Numbered from the stretch's first letter, positions 49,832 through 62,443 are shown. The stretch is DNA of 64,000 bases from Pampus argenteus (GCA_036937835.1 CM072876.1:16459001-16523000), one strand, 5' to 3'. A program made the numbers and translations. Notes: generated from the sequence alone by a model not told the origin.

Positions 49832-51911
49832 ACATACCTGTGTGAAAATGAAAAGTCCAAAGAAGTTTCCACATCTAAACATTCGACTGTTCATTAAGTT
49901 GATGAAAAACTCTGCTCTGTCTGTCCTCTAACACACATACCACCCAAAAAGTCAGGAAGCAGCGTCCTCCATCACTGTACAGCAGTGTATCATGTAAACA
50001 CAGTCACTGATAACTCACCTGAAGCGTAGTAATTTATAACACAGATCCATGCGCCCACGCTTTATAGATTCTGATGGAAGGACTGATCATGTTTCTGGCC
50101 AGATGGACAGTATCATTCATTAAATCATGCCTGTGCATTCATTTTGCCAAAGGTCAGAATGTGTACCTCGTACTCGTACAGTATTCCAGACCAGAAACAC
50201 GCATGATGTTTCCGTTGATTGTCATTGTCCTTTGTTCACATCATGATATACTGCCCCCACTGTTCATGGGTTCAATTGCATCTTGTTGGACAACTAGCCC
50301 TCTGAAGGAGTGCAGTGATGCCATCGTGCAGCTTGTTCCTGCAGTGGTTTGTTTATGCTAAAGAGAAGCAGTAATAACCACCAGACAGATGAGGATGACC
50401 AACTACTCATATCAAATAAAATCCAAGGAAAAAGCGAGCTCTCTGCCATTATTCAGGTACAGTCAGTGTATTATTGCTATCATTCAGGTTTCATGTAAAG
50501 ATGAAATATTGCACAGCTGCTTAAAATGTCAGCGTTAAACAAAGAGGTGACTGATGGCAGGAGATAAAGCCTCCGGGGTCAGTGGCTCGCCGCAGAGACA
50601 GCCGCTCTGTCTGCTGTGTAAACTCCAGCAGCTGCAGGAAGAGATGGATCCACACGGACGCAGTCTCTGAGGAAGTCCTCATTGCCATGGAGCTCAGCCT
50701 CTGTGAGACACACGATCTGAATCCAATCACGGCAGCCGTCTGTGTGTGTGTGCACTCTGCGAACACCAGCCGCCCAGGAGACCGGCTTGTGCCGGCCTCT
50801 CTGTCGACATGAATCTAATGCAGATCCATCTCGGCCCTCCGCTGCCAGCCTCCTTCCACCGCTCAACGACACACCGGTGCCTTACAGCAGCTGTTATAAT
50901 GAGGTCCATGAATATGGGTTGAGTTCCTTCAGTCCCAAAATTCTTTCCTCCGGATTTAAGGAAGGAATTTATTTTGTTCCTTTTCTTTCCTTACATTGTA
51001 GGGTCATTATAAAAGGTCAGGTGGATGCAAACAGCTTCAGTTTTAACTGAAAACTCGTGCTCGTCCTGAAGTTAGAGAGACACGCTTCAAAGGACAATAA
51101 CAGGAAGAACTAAAGTTGTATTCTCACACATTCTCCAGGAATAACGTTCATGGAATAATCATCCAGTATTAATGCGTCTGGCAATAGAGTTGTGTAGTAG
51201 TAGAGGCTGCTGCTGCTTAAACAATCTCCTCATTATTACTGGACACAGACACTCAGGACTCTCCTGGATAATGTAACAATCCTATAGGTTTATATGCCGA
51301 CCACCAGTTTCAATTGTCTCAACCTCATTTCTGGGAAATCAGCTTCTTGTCTGTGATTTCGTTGGATGGCTAAAAATACTCCAATACCCACGAGACTCGC
51401 CTGCCGCTGCTGTCAAATCAAAACGCTTTGCTGTTGAAGTTGTAAACCTGGAATTCATTTAGAGGGAACAAAGAAATTAAAAGTGAACTGATTCACTTTG
51501 TAGATTGTAAATATTATTTTCTCAACCCTGTAATCTTTAGCTCCTGCTAAAGCAGCGCAAGTGAAAAAAAAATTTAAGCTCTGTGATTGGCTGTTTGTTG
51601 CGGAGATGCACCCCTCTAATTAAGACCGCCCCAAAAAAAGAACAGGTTGGAGGGGTTGAAACATTTATATAACTTGTTACCTTCTATCCTTTAATCTTTA
51701 CTTAAAGAAAAGAAGCGTATATTTAACAGCTGTTCTTTTGTTCTGATGATTTAACAGGGAGAGTTTCATGTTGATCCAAGACATAGACATGCTCAAACAT
51801 AACATTGTCTGTGGGAAAAAATTAACAGGATTTTTACTTCCAGATATCTCCTCCTACTATGCAACTCTATAGAATTGTGAAGCAGGAGGAGCATATATTG
51901 CTATCCAGCTA
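49832..51911. other. Noncoding DNA; GC-balanced block at 50540-50920
   Basis: 50540-50920 is GC-richer and open in several frames on both strands (76-102 codons) without any recognisable domain, which suggests composition rather than coding. The rest is AT-rich. Confidence 0.4.
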
Positions 51912-52335
51912 CTGTAACGAGTGAGGTTTGGACCCAAAAGCAGCACCAACTAGACCAGATGAAATGGTAATGATGTTTATTGTCAGCTAAATACGGGTAA
52001 ATAGGCTGAATACAGTTCAAAGGAGGGGATGGCAGGCTATGAGGGACAGAAAGGTATAAGTCTTTACCAGGGCAGGGACAAGGCGGGTAGGTCAGGAGAA
52101 GGAAGGGTCAGAACCAGGAGATTAGGCAAAGAGTGAACGCTGGAAAGTCTTGCATGAGCACAAAGAACAATCTGGCAAAGAGTCTGTGAACCAGACAGGC
52201 TAAAATACAGGCTGCAAACTGAAGAGTGCACAGGTGAACAGAGTTGGCTGATGAGGTGGGTGTGGCCGGCAGGGAGAGTGGAGCAGAGGGGCGGAGAGTG
52301 GAAAATAACTGGCAGCAGAGGAGTGGATGTGACAG
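51912..52335. mobile_element. 424-bp fish interspersed element
   Basis: The body carries 'gtttggacccaaaagcagca', 'gtttattgtcag', 'gaacaatctggcaaagagtc' and 'gaggtgggtgtggccggcag'. This is the order seen in a dispersed element common in teleosts (from memory). The ends CTGTAAC and GTGACAG are weakly inverted, and the trinucleotide cta abuts both ends (51909-51911, 52336-52338), which could be a 3-bp duplication. No coding capacity. Class undecided. Confidence 0.6.
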
Positions 52336-52719
52336 CTACAGCTACATCTATACAGTCTACATAGGATTCCTATGGTGAAAAATGATGGGTTACTAAAATA
52401 GTCCAGTGATCATATTTGTCCGAAAATATACATTTACTGCACAGGCTTCTATACATACTGCACTAGAGCTCCTTTGTTTGTTGTATTTGGCAGAACAATA
52501 AGTCTAAAAGGAAATCGTTGTGCGTGACTGCCTGATGACTCTTCAATTCTATATACTGTTCACGCGTCACTGAATCAACTGAAAGCAGAATGGAACTGAA
52601 GTTTAAATTATTAAGCTACATTACAAACCAAAGAAGTCATGTGAAGATGTTGAAGAGACATTTTCTTATTTATAAGGTTTCATTTTTCTCAGCTAATGTT
52701 TATTTATTAGTATGATATC
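52336..52719. other. AT-rich noncoding DNA
   Basis: Nothing recognised. Confidence 0.45.
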
Positions 52720-53110
52720 TTCAGGTCTGTGCGTGGCATGTAAAGCATTTGTGCAGAGTGATGGCGGCTCTTTAATCTTACTGCGCAGTGTGTCTTCAGT
52801 TTGAATGCGCCGTTATTGCCTCTATTAAGGAGATGAATGGAGAAAGGAAATGGGCCAGGGGGGGGAAACTTATTGGGCCTCACTTGTTCATATCTCTGTC
52901 AGAGTCCAGATGAGATGCACCAAATAAAAAATAAAATAAAATGAAATAAAAACAAGCTTAATATTGCTCTTTGATCTGTGAAGGCCTCGGGTGCCCTTGC
53001 ATTCCTGCAATTGTGAGATTAATATGTCTGTCGCCATTATCATTAACTGCGTTAGAGGGATCGAGATGGCTGGCTGTGAACTGGTTAATAATTTTCTGCA
53101 CATTATGTCG
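52720..53110. other. Candidate conserved noncoding block
   Basis: Contains 'gatggcggctctttaatctt', 'gaatgcgccgttattgcctc' and 'gaactggttaataattttct' in otherwise unique sequence. It is bordered by an A-rich tract and a T17 run. No usable frame. Confidence 0.3.
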
Positions 53111-53111
53111 A

Positions 53112-53128
53112 TTTTTTTTTTTTTTTTT
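53112..53128. repeat. T17 homopolymer
   Basis: Seventeen T residues. Confidence 0.9.
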
Positions 53129-53278
53129 CTAAGATGACGATAAAACGAACAGACTCCATGTGAGCAGCAGAAAATTATAATATAATATAACGGCAACTGC
53201 CAGCTATAAATACAATTTCTCTTCATAGCTGCAGGTAAAATATGAAGTTCAGCTAAGAGGTGATGAGGCTCATCAGAA

Positions 53279-53322
53279 CACACACACACACACACGCACA
53301 CTCACACACACACACACACACT
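53279..53322. repeat. Interrupted (CA)n microsatellite
   Basis: CA repeats with GC and CT interruptions. Confidence 0.93.
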
Positions 53323-54579
53323 CACAGACGCAAGAGTCTTACCCATCATCATCAACACTTTGCACAGAGCCATTTTTCAACCTAAATGTCATATAGATTT
53401 ATTTTATGCTTCAAATATGAAGAAACTTGATCATTATATAGCATTGTGCCTGTTTCTGGGTGCACACTACAATATCAGGATGATTTATGCACAGCTCGGC
53501 TTCCTGCCTGCTCAGACTGGATCAGACGAAGAAAAAAAAAAAAGAAAAAATCCGGTTTTCCTCAACTCAGTTTTTCTTGGGCCGAGCAGACCAAGTGATG
53601 GATTGCTGTTCGATTTGAATGCAAGGTGGCACACATTAACATTTGTGCCGTTCCTAAAAACATGCAGTGATATTTCCATAAATGCAATCATACCACAAAC
53701 TGCAAACACTCGCTTGGTGTCTTGCACCGAGCTGTTTTAACACCATGTCACATTCTGGTCCTTTTCACACTCCGTCTTTTGGAAAGTCTGTGATATTTGG
53801 GGCTGATTTTGCTTTTGCAGACACAGTGTCTGTCACTGTACTCTTTGTCACAAAGCCATCAGTAACAACGGGTGGAAAGCACAAAGGGGGATCAAATGTA
53901 TCATGTGCAGTTGGCATTTAGCTTTTTTTGTTCTTGAAAACCTCCATAACAATTTTAACCAAAAGTGCCTGTTAGCACTTTGTTTGGATAGTTAAAGTCA
54001 GGTCATTAGAATTCTGTAACGAGCTTTCAGTCTAATTATTATTCCAGCAATATTATAAAAAGCCAAAATGATGACCAAAGTATGTGGATATTTCAGCAGA
54101 GGCAATAAAAGCGGGAGGCGAATAATGTTTTAATAAAACAATAATGTGACAAAGTGTGTGAGACAACGCCAAATTAGTCCCTGTTGCACTTTAATGTGTT
54201 TCTTTCCATGCTTGTTTGCTTCGTTTGCCTTGTTTGCCTGTATAATGTAGCATTGCTTTCACTTAGCTTGTGTTTAAGCATGTTTTCTTACATTTAATCT
54301 GCATTTCCACTTTAACCAAGACAGACAGCTTAGTATCAGTCAGTATCTAGTATATGTGTATGATAAGGGGGCTGGATGAACGGTCTTTATTTTTGTTTGT
54401 TTGTATACTAGTATGTAATATGGCCTTAGTACACAACATGAGAGTCTGCAGCCACGCTGAGGTCACTAGTTGAATGTGTTATTGAATTTTCTCCTTGGTC
54501 ACCTGTGCACTGGTACAAATGAGATTCCTCTAATCTAACAATTACCTCCTCTGTATAGGACCCATTAATTTATCATCAT
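53323..54579. other. Noncoding DNA without recognised features
   Basis: An open frame of 126 codons (53360-53740, plus) has no domain, includes a poly-Lys-like low-complexity patch and overlaps an open frame on the other strand. Treated as chance. Confidence 0.4.
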
Positions 54580-55260
54580 GGTATTTAGAGGAATATGTCC
54601 TGCTTTAGCTTATTAAAACCTCCATTACCTGCTTCACTGTGTGCTACAGAGGGCAAGAGCAGTCGTCTGCGCCCCGGTCTGCTAATCTGCTCTAAAGCCG
54701 CTACGGTGGGAGATTAGTTGTAGTAAACAGGGGAAAAAAAGAGAGAAAACGAGGGAAGAGAGAGGAGAGAGCCGGCTTTAGTGCAGAGTCTGCTTTTTGA
54801 GGCCTGCTGACATTATCAAATGGATTGACATTTCAAATATTTGCGGTGCTCAGCGAGTCCGAATGTGGTATAAGTGAAGCATGGGCCTCCTCCTCGCCGC
54901 CCAGTAAGCCATGCATGGCCATTTCATCACAAGCACAGAAATGAGATCCAACAGCCTCTGCGTTCCAGACCTTTACAGTGCAGACAATGCAATCTGAAGT
55001 GCAGGTACTTTCCACTAAACAGGCCATTGCCCTGCACCGAGTGCAATAGCTTTAAGTGCAAGAGGTGCATTTCGAAGCATGGTGCTGAATGATTAATTTA
55101 GGTCAGAGTGGAAAAGCGGAGCGTGCGCTATCTTCTTTTAGCTTTCATGCGGCCGAACATCTGCGCCCTGTTTGAGGTGACAATGTAACACTAATCAACA
55201 CAACCTTGGAATGAGGCTGCAGTAATGAGAGCAGAGCCTGAGGTGTGTTTCCCATCATAA
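54580..55260. other. Candidate conserved noncoding block with TGCA cluster
   Basis: Unique sequence with 'gaggcctgctgacattatca', 'aagccatgcatggccatttc' and 'gagcgtgcgctatcttcttt'. Within it, 54979-55069 holds seven TGCA tetramers. It may be an enhancer-like element, a small exon, or both; see the separate entry for the reading frame. Confidence 0.3.
54979..55092 (+). other. Possible Cys-rich terminal exon (unproven)
   Basis: Seven TGC codons fall in one frame at 54979, 54988, 55000, 55033, 55042, 55057 and 55066. They read C-x2-C-x3-C-x10-C-x2-C-x4-C-x2-C, end in a basic ISKHGAE tail, and stop at 55090-55092. The spacing resembles a small double zinc-binding module. The bases just before (cctttacag, ending at 54978) would serve as a splice acceptor. 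I do not recognise the protein family. The alternative is a noncoding element in which TGCA is a repeated binding site and the frame is incidental. Confidence 0.2.
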
Positions 55261-57215
55261 AGCAGAAAAAAATATGAGTGAATATGTCTCAGTTCGCCCG
55301 CATGAAAAAAAGACATCTTGGTATGGCGAAGATATTAAAAGAATGCTAGAAAACATTAAGATAACTGACTCGCTCGTGTAACGTTCAAACGGAACGCAAG
55401 AGCGCCACTGATTGAGGCATGAGACTGTTTTTGTTCTAAAGTTATTGTCGGATAATATGAGAATAAAGTGGAGCTCTGATGAGTTGTAAAACATGACAGT
55501 GTTGTCCATACGGCACGGACTAGACACACACTTTATCCAGTTTCCTCACAATGTTGTACGTCAAATTTAAACTCATCCAGACAACATAAAGTTAAAGAAA
55601 TGTAAAGAAAAAAAACTGGACTGTAATTAAAAACAAAAGTAAACAACTGAATGTCTGTTGGGGTCTGTGTGACTAGGCCTCATAAGACAATTCATATTTT
55701 AATGAGCTAATATGTGTGCTATTTCATGGTGTATAAAAAAAAACCCACAGACATCAGCACACTCCAGTTCATCACTTCAGAAAAGATTATCAATATCGAA
55801 CGATTTCAATAAAAAACCCATGATTACCTTCAATGCCAATGTTTATTAAATTTGTGCTGTCTGCAGGATCAAATGGCATCTGCAGAAGAAGATGCCATAC
55901 TTTTTTCCATGAATAGTAACACATGTTTTGCAGTTACAAACAGCTGTAATTGTAAATTTTATTTAAACTTTTTCAAATACACATAAATATTATGCAAAAC
56001 GCACAAGTACACATAAAGATTTAGATGCTCGTACACACTGCAGATACCTGTATTATACATACACACACAATATGTTACACGACCCTGAATAACATAATGT
56101 GAGTATGAACATTCATTCTGACTGAGGAACAACAGCTGGAAGAAAATGATAGAAAACAAACAAAAACGCAAGTTACTGCACATAAATAACTGTATGATCA
56201 TCCTACATATAATATAATATCATATAATAAACATCATATGATCCAGTTTATTCTGTCCAGATAAATGAGAATCTAAAGTTTGTATTCGACTCGTAACGTG
56301 TGTGTGACCAGTAGCTTTCAGTGGCTAATGTTAGCAAACTTTAGATAGATATTTCTGTGTACTTCTATCTGTCTATTTTTATTACTTAATTATGACATAA
56401 TTGTAGGAAAAAGATATTTACTGATAACAGATTTAGTTTTTTGTGATTTACTGTATATTTGATTGATTGTGCCTTTTATAATGGGGCAACATTAAATCAC
56501 ATACAGTTCATACCAACACATATACAGTATACCTATATGCACACATGCTACATGTCATAAGCTATAGACAGCTAATAAATAAATAATAAAATATCTCTCA
56601 CTCTGAAAACCCACATTTCAATACAAAAATACAATATGAACTAATATGAATTATTTGTGCTATGATGTATGTAAGGACGTGGTCACAGTATATATTCTGA
56701 CATGATAAGCAGTTGTTACTACTTGGTCACTATTCACATTAACAATGGTTCTGCTCTATTTAAGTGTTCCAGTAAACGACAGTGTGACAGTAAGCCAGGA
56801 TGTGCAATTATAGAAGCGTCATCATTCGTTTTATTATTTCAACCTGTGCTTCTCCTGCTGTGACATGTTAAACCGTCTTTAGTGAAAAAGGCTCAAGATT
56901 TAAATAAAGATGCCAATTATATTCATCAGACTTATTAAAGGTGTTACAGTATGAACCTGTATGATAACAGCTCTGGCTTTTTTTTCTTTCCAGCTTCTGT
57001 GTGGTAATCAAGGCTCTCATGACGGAGCAGCTTGTCACTGGAAAAGGGATCCAGCGCACCCACCACCGTGTGCTGATTAATTTCCTATTCATTTGAGTTA
57101 TAAGAGAGGCTCTTTTGCCAGAGGTTTTCATCTTTTCTTGCCTTCACCTTTTCCTGTTTGGCCTTGTGGTTGATTTAATGCAACCTGCAATCCCCCACCG
57201 GACCGCAGACTGAAG
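55261..57215. other. AT-rich noncoding DNA
   Basis: Very AT-rich from about 55700 to 56700. No supported gene or mobile-element ends. Confidence 0.5.
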
Positions 57216-57216
57216 A

Positions 57217-57256
<40 letters not shown>
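57216..57256. repeat. (GA)n microsatellite, slightly interrupted
   Basis: About twenty GA units with one 'aa' interruption. Confidence 0.95.
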
Positions 57257-57408
57257 TGAGTGAAAGTGAGGAGAAATAGCACTCTAGTCATCATGACAGT
57301 GACTCACACTCACATTATTACACTATGTTCCAATGAATAAATCAAGGTCCAAAAAACAACAGTGCAGAGAGCTCCCTCTATATTTGTCCTTCGCATCAGC
57401 CTCCACGT

Positions 57409-57427
57409 CTGCTGCTGCTGCTGCTGC
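57409..57427. repeat. (CTG)6 trinucleotide repeat
   Basis: Six CTG units; no coding frame around them is supported. Confidence 0.9.
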
Positions 57428-57469
57428 AGTCTTTCACAATTAATGCAATAATGTGAAATTAAACACCTT

Positions 57470-58090
57470 TACTCTGAGTGCTCATCTTTGACTAATGTAG
57501 AAATTGGCATTTTGGTGCCGAATGAGACCCGGAGGTGTAATGGCTTGGATGGGGTTGATGATAGAGATTAGTCTTAACAGCAGGCAGGCATGGTCAGATC
57601 AGGCCTGGTCAAGGAGAAGCTCATCGTTAAATGCCGCCTCTGGTTTTCAAATGTTCCTGTGTTGTACAATTTAAAAGCTCCTAATGAGGATCCTTAAAGA
57701 GTGAGACGTGCGTTATCTCCTCCCTCAGAGGCGCCGCCGTCTCATTGTTCATGTTGCCCGGTATGAGAGAAATCCATCAAATCTGTTGCCCCCCCAGGCT
57801 GTGGTATACAATTAAAATACTTCCAAGACTATGCGTGTGATGTATTCAGGAAATAAATGAGCCGTGCAGAGCAACACCTGAAAACAATTACAGCAGAGAC
57901 TCAGAGCAGAGTGATAGTGATATCTGTGCAGTGGCAAGGTGGGGCTCCACAAGCCACCCTGCTGGGCACGCTTTGCCTTTATTAATTCTCTCTTTTATTT
58001 TGCTACTTTTTGGGTCGTATGAAACGTGATTAATATATATATCACAGAAGGCGGCAAGCTGGAAGAAAGCCACGCAGTGTTTATGAATAC
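57470..58090. other. Candidate conserved noncoding block
   Basis: Long unique, GC-balanced stretch including 'attggcattttggtgccgaa', 'gtaatggcttggatggggtt', 'gctcctaatgaggatcctta', 'gtctcattgttcatgttgcc' and 'cacgctttgcctttattaat'. Repeat-free apart from a C7 run. No convincing frame on either strand. Constraint is inferred. Confidence 0.33.
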
Positions 58091-59390
58091 AGCAGAGGGA
58101 GATAGGGAGGCGGTGTCATGCCAGTCTCACTTGTTCATATGTTAGATTTAAAAAAAAATAAAAAAAAAGCATTCAGCACAGAAAGAGAAGAATATCCGAC
58201 GTTTTAGATTTGGTTAAAGGGTTCATGGAAAATTCTAATTTAAGTCAATTCAACTGAACTGCAATAAATTCTTATTGCAGTCAAACGTTATTGAATTATC
58301 AAAGAAAGAATAAGGGTCTTGTGGGTTGGTTGGTGTATGTATTCAGTCGATGGTGCAGGTGACTGCAGGTTACAAAGGTACAAGGTGTTTTGTTGGTTGG
58401 TTGAAGAATAAGGAGCATTAAATCTGCAGTAACTGATCAATGCTGAATAATGTTCAGGTTTTTCAGCTGGTCGTTGTGTTACAGTTGAATAGCTGATTGG
58501 CTGTCTAGCCTGGAAAATGATGTTAGCAGTGCACTGCTTCAACAAGCCGAACGGCAGGAGAGGTTTTTTTTTAAAGGGTCAATTCAAACAAAATACAACA
58601 AAAGTGTAAAACAATCAATCTGCACCCGGCTGTTTTGAGAAAAAAAAAAAATCCTCAATGTATACTTTTGACATTTCTATTTCTATATGTATTAAACGAA
58701 ATATAAAGGTGTAACGGAAACAGTTGAAGGACATATTCATTCCGTTTTAATGGGAATAGCTGCTTCATGCTAAGCTAGAAAACAATATGAATCCATGCTA
58801 CCGCAGTGCATTGTATACTTGTGGGTTTTTGCATCTTTGTGGTATCTCGGTACTGCAGTATGTGTCTTGTTGCATATGCTTACAGGTTCTTGTGCTTTTT
58901 TTTTATATTTTAGGGAGCCAGTGGCAATTTTTCACTCTGGTGAACTGTAAAGTTGTATTCTATTGTATTCAGTTTTTATTCAGTTTTATTCTCATTGTGA
59001 TCGGTTGAAACACACCTGGCAGCTGGATGTCTCCGTGCGTGACAACACAGTACTGTATGTAAACACACGTTTGAGTGTTCAGCTGAGGTCTGTGGGAGCT
59101 AACACTCTCTCTAAGCTACATATCCACATGCTGCCGGTCTATTCCTGCTGCAGTGTGCCTGTCCCATCTGTCGCTACTGTCCCGCTCTCTGTGCACATAT
59201 ACAGCCGGTTGAAAAAAACAACAACATCTCAATAAAACTGTTTACGATAAGATCTGGTGACTGCTGTTCATATTCCTGCTCTGTTTTCCACAGACATTTT
59301 GCTGCTAAGGTCTTAATGTAATTTTTGGGCACTTTGACTGTCTGCCACAAAACAAATCAGCCGGTTTGGCCCGGCTGACCTTGGGTTGAG
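58091..59390. other. AT-rich noncoding DNA
   Basis: No supported gene; A runs near 58150 and 58640. Confidence 0.45.
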
Positions 59391-59558
59391 CAGCGGTGGA
59401 AGAGATAGAGAAATACTCAGATCCTTTACTCAAGAAAAAGTACCAGTCATGTTATTTTATCTCGTTTAAATTTAAAGTAAAACATTTCCCTCTGAAAAGT
59501 AGTGGAGTGGAAGTAAAGTACCTTAAAATTATACGTACATGGAAACTTTCCACCACTG
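59391..59558. mobile_element. hAT-like MITE ('CAG-GGTGGAA' family), 168 bp
   Basis: Left end CAGCGGTGGAA, right end TTTCCACCACTG, inverted with one mismatch and one extra base. Internal 'actcagatcctttactcaag' and 'ttccctctgaaaagtagtgg' match from memory a MITE found throughout acanthomorph fish. No flanking 8-bp duplication survives, so this is an old copy. Confidence 0.7.
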
Positions 59559-60214
59559 TGGTAACAATGGAGTTTGGCAAAGAAAGAAGAAGAAGAAACA
59601 AAAACTAATTTAGCCCTGATCTCACCCAACTCTGCTGTAAATTTAAACCTTTGACACCCCGTGTGTGGCAGCAGCAGCCCTGGCAGTGGAACTTGTGTAA
59701 TCACACAGAGGGGTCCAGCAGGCAAATCTTCAGGCACCCATTTGTTAGCTGACTCAGCAGCCGGTTGGACAGGAAGCTGGCAGATTGGCTGGTTGATCAG
59801 AGGTAAGCAATGAGGCGACCGAAGAAGAAGAAGTAGGAGAGTGTCTCCTGTGTGATTAAAGAGTGAAGCTCCTGACATGCATGATAGCCCTGTGACTCCT
59901 CTGACCCCGGCCCAGGAGAGATAAAGTGATGGCTCTCCTTCTTCCTCTGCCGCAGCTGTAATTCACCTTTTTACAACTTCCCCACAAGCCTCCGCACCCT
60001 GTCCCAACTGCATCACTCACTCAGCTGGAGAGGTGTGCAAGATGCAATATGAAGAGAAAAAAAAGAGAAACAAAAGAAGCAGAGGTTTAGTTTATTGACT
60101 GCAGTGGGTGGACCTGCAGTGAAGAGAATATAAATACAAGCTGATACTCAGACAGCATTGCTGATGAAATGGAAATCCCTACAGAAGTTAAAGATAAAAG
60201 ATAAAAGACCAAAA
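59559..60214. other. Noncoding DNA without recognised features
   Basis: A 143-codon open frame on the minus strand (59447-59878) runs into the MITE and has no domain, so it is rejected. Confidence 0.45.
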
Positions 60215-60231
60215 TATATATATATATATAT
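60215..60231. repeat. (AT)8 microsatellite
   Basis: Short perfect AT repeat after two 'gataaaa' repeats. Confidence 0.9.
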
Positions 60232-61493
60232 GAACCCAGAGCTCAAAAGATGATCTGGTATCATCTGTCAGATTCGTACATGGGAGAGCAAAAGGTTTAT
60301 GCGTCCGGAGCTGTTAATCCTGGAGGGATTGTTGTGCACACATTAATGCCGTATGCATATCTGTCAGGGGCTTGTCATTAATTCAGATGCAGTTTAGAAA
60401 AAATGAATTGCACTGTAAATGTTGATCAGATCACAAACAGACATTGTCTCAGTGAGACATTTATCACATGTCCCTCTGCTGACCAGTCCAGTGATCAGGC
60501 CCACACATCATTACTGCTCTGCTCCGCAGCTGCACAGTCTGCGGTTTGTCCCTGTAGTCCGCTACATGATACAGAGTACATGATGTCATATGGTGCATGA
60601 TACATAAGTAATATGTAAGTAATGCGGTCTGATATACGATATGTAGCTGTATAATCTGGCTATAGAGAGAGAGAGAGAGAGAGACACTTTCGCGATATGA
60701 GAAATAAACAAATAAAACACTCAACCCTATCTACTACTATATGTTTATATAATCTGTATTTTACATCGACAAATGTTAATATGAAGCATTTGAAATGAAT
60801 CTTTCTTTGGAATCTGCACCTCCATACCAGGGAAAACTGAAAATCTGAATTCTTATGATATGATCCAAAGTTCCAGAAAAAGACAGTAGCTGCAGCTTTA
60901 TTAAGTTTCCAAGGATGAGATTTGAACATTTTCACAAAATTCTATCTGTTGACTCCAAGCTGTGTACCTGCTCACTCTCTGAACCACAGAAGCAGCTGTC
61001 TGTCAGCTGAGGGCAGCGGCCGGGCCAAACTGTCTTCATCAAGCTGACTGACAGCAGAAATTGACTGAACTAAAATAGTTTCCATGTTGGCTCCACAGGA
61101 AGAAACTATTTGTATTTACTGATTGATTTTGTTTCCTTAACCCAGCGAGCAATCTGGCCATAGTGAACCAGGAAAGCTCATAGACAGACCTGATCCATTA
61201 ATATAGATACTGTTAATACATTCCGAATGTGTAAATGGCTGTCTGTGGAGATAACACTCTGCTAAATGCACCAGAGCAGTGTGTGACACACTTCTGTTGG
61301 AGTCAATGTGGAATGATACATTTGATAAATTTGAAGCGTATCTGTTCCATTAGACGCACAAGGCGGACGTCAAAACGCTTATAAAAACACGCTTTATATG
61401 GATTGGCTGTAAGATGAACTGAATGGCTAACAAGTTTAACAAGCCCAAGGCCGTATTAGCACCTCTGTGAGAATGTACTTAGTGTGTAAGTCA
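60232..61493. other. Noncoding DNA without recognised features
   Basis: No supported gene. Includes a (GA)11 tract at 60664-60685. Confidence 0.45.
60664..60685. repeat. (AG)11 microsatellite
   Basis: Perfect AG repeat. Confidence 0.95.
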
Positions 61494-61575
61494 GAGATCA
61501 CCAAAGTTATTACGATTCATCCACTGGACACCGTGGATATCTGCACCACATTTAATGGAAATTCCAACCAACCAA
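61494..61575 (+). repeat. Fish interspersed repeat fragment ('GATCACCAAAGT')
   Basis: 'agagatcaccaaagttatta', 'cgattcatccactggacacc' and 'tctgcaccacatttaatgga' match from memory a perciform repeat usually linked to the one at 43266-43467. Confidence 0.5.
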
Positions 61576-62392
61576 AAATGAGGTGGCTTCAGCATTTCTA
61601 TCCCTGGTGGGGACAAAAACATATCCTGCTGCTTCACCCATAGATCTTACACAATATCTTAAATAAAAATATGCAACACGACACGAACAACACAAACAAA
61701 TCAGAAATGGACTATCACTGTCCGCACTCAGGTGACAGTAGAGATGACACTGTGTCTAGGCTACGTGATAATGCAGTGAATGGGCCTTCTCTGCTTAACG
61801 CCTCCATAGAAAAGAAGACACAAGTCCAGCATCAGTGATAACAAGCATGCACGATATGATCCAGATTTATTCTTCATTGTTCTCTATAGAGGAAATAAAG
61901 AACATCACAACAACACAAGTCTGTTACAGTATGTCCAGGTTGTTTATGGCAGTGAGAGCTGAGGGCACAAAACTCATCCCAAAACAAGTTTGTTTGGGAG
62001 AAGGAGGAGGAGGAGGAGGGTGGAGCATGAGTTGACGGGTGGCAGGGGTCATGTGTTATGAGTGGCAGCACTGTCATTGAAGTCTGGCAGGTTGGGAGCA
62101 GGGAGGCCAATTATTTTAGAAGACATATTAGTGATTTTCAGGAGCTTTGTTTCTATTGGTGAGCATGGTGATGTTGCAGGTGGCACAGTACAAGAGGATG
62201 GGTTCAATAGTACTTGGGTACAGAAGGAGGAGGAGGTGGGGTCTGACTGCTAGAGCCCAGAATGACAGCACGTATAGTTACATGTGTCATTGCATGTTGT
62301 GCATGTTTTACGTTTTGCATTTTCTATTCAATATTTAGGTTTTGAATAGTGACATTAAGTCATTAAGTGACATTAAGTGAGATTAGTATACA
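61576..62392. other. Noncoding DNA with GGA-rich patches
   Basis: GGA repeats at about 61999-62021 and 62224-62236. The latter lies in a stretch that on the minus strand could be an eroded LINE tail, but nothing is certain. Confidence 0.4.

Positions 62393-62443
<51 letters not shown>
62393..62443. repeat. (TATC)n microsatellite, about 12.8 units
   Basis: Fifty-one bases of perfect TATC repeat. Confidence 0.97.

Noticed and set aside
50521..51050. Group of 76-102-codon frames on both strands
   Set aside because: Several frames open at once in GC-balanced DNA with no domain; composition explains it.
52888..53301. 137-codon open frame on the minus strand
   Set aside because: Starts in a CA array and crosses a T17 run; low-complexity by-product.
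53360..53740. 126-codon open frame on the plus strand
   Set aside because: Contains a poly-Lys low-complexity patch and no domain; open frame also exists on the opposite strand.
59447..59878. 143-codon open frame on the minus strand
   Set aside because: Extends into the MITE at 59391-59558 and has no recognisable domain.
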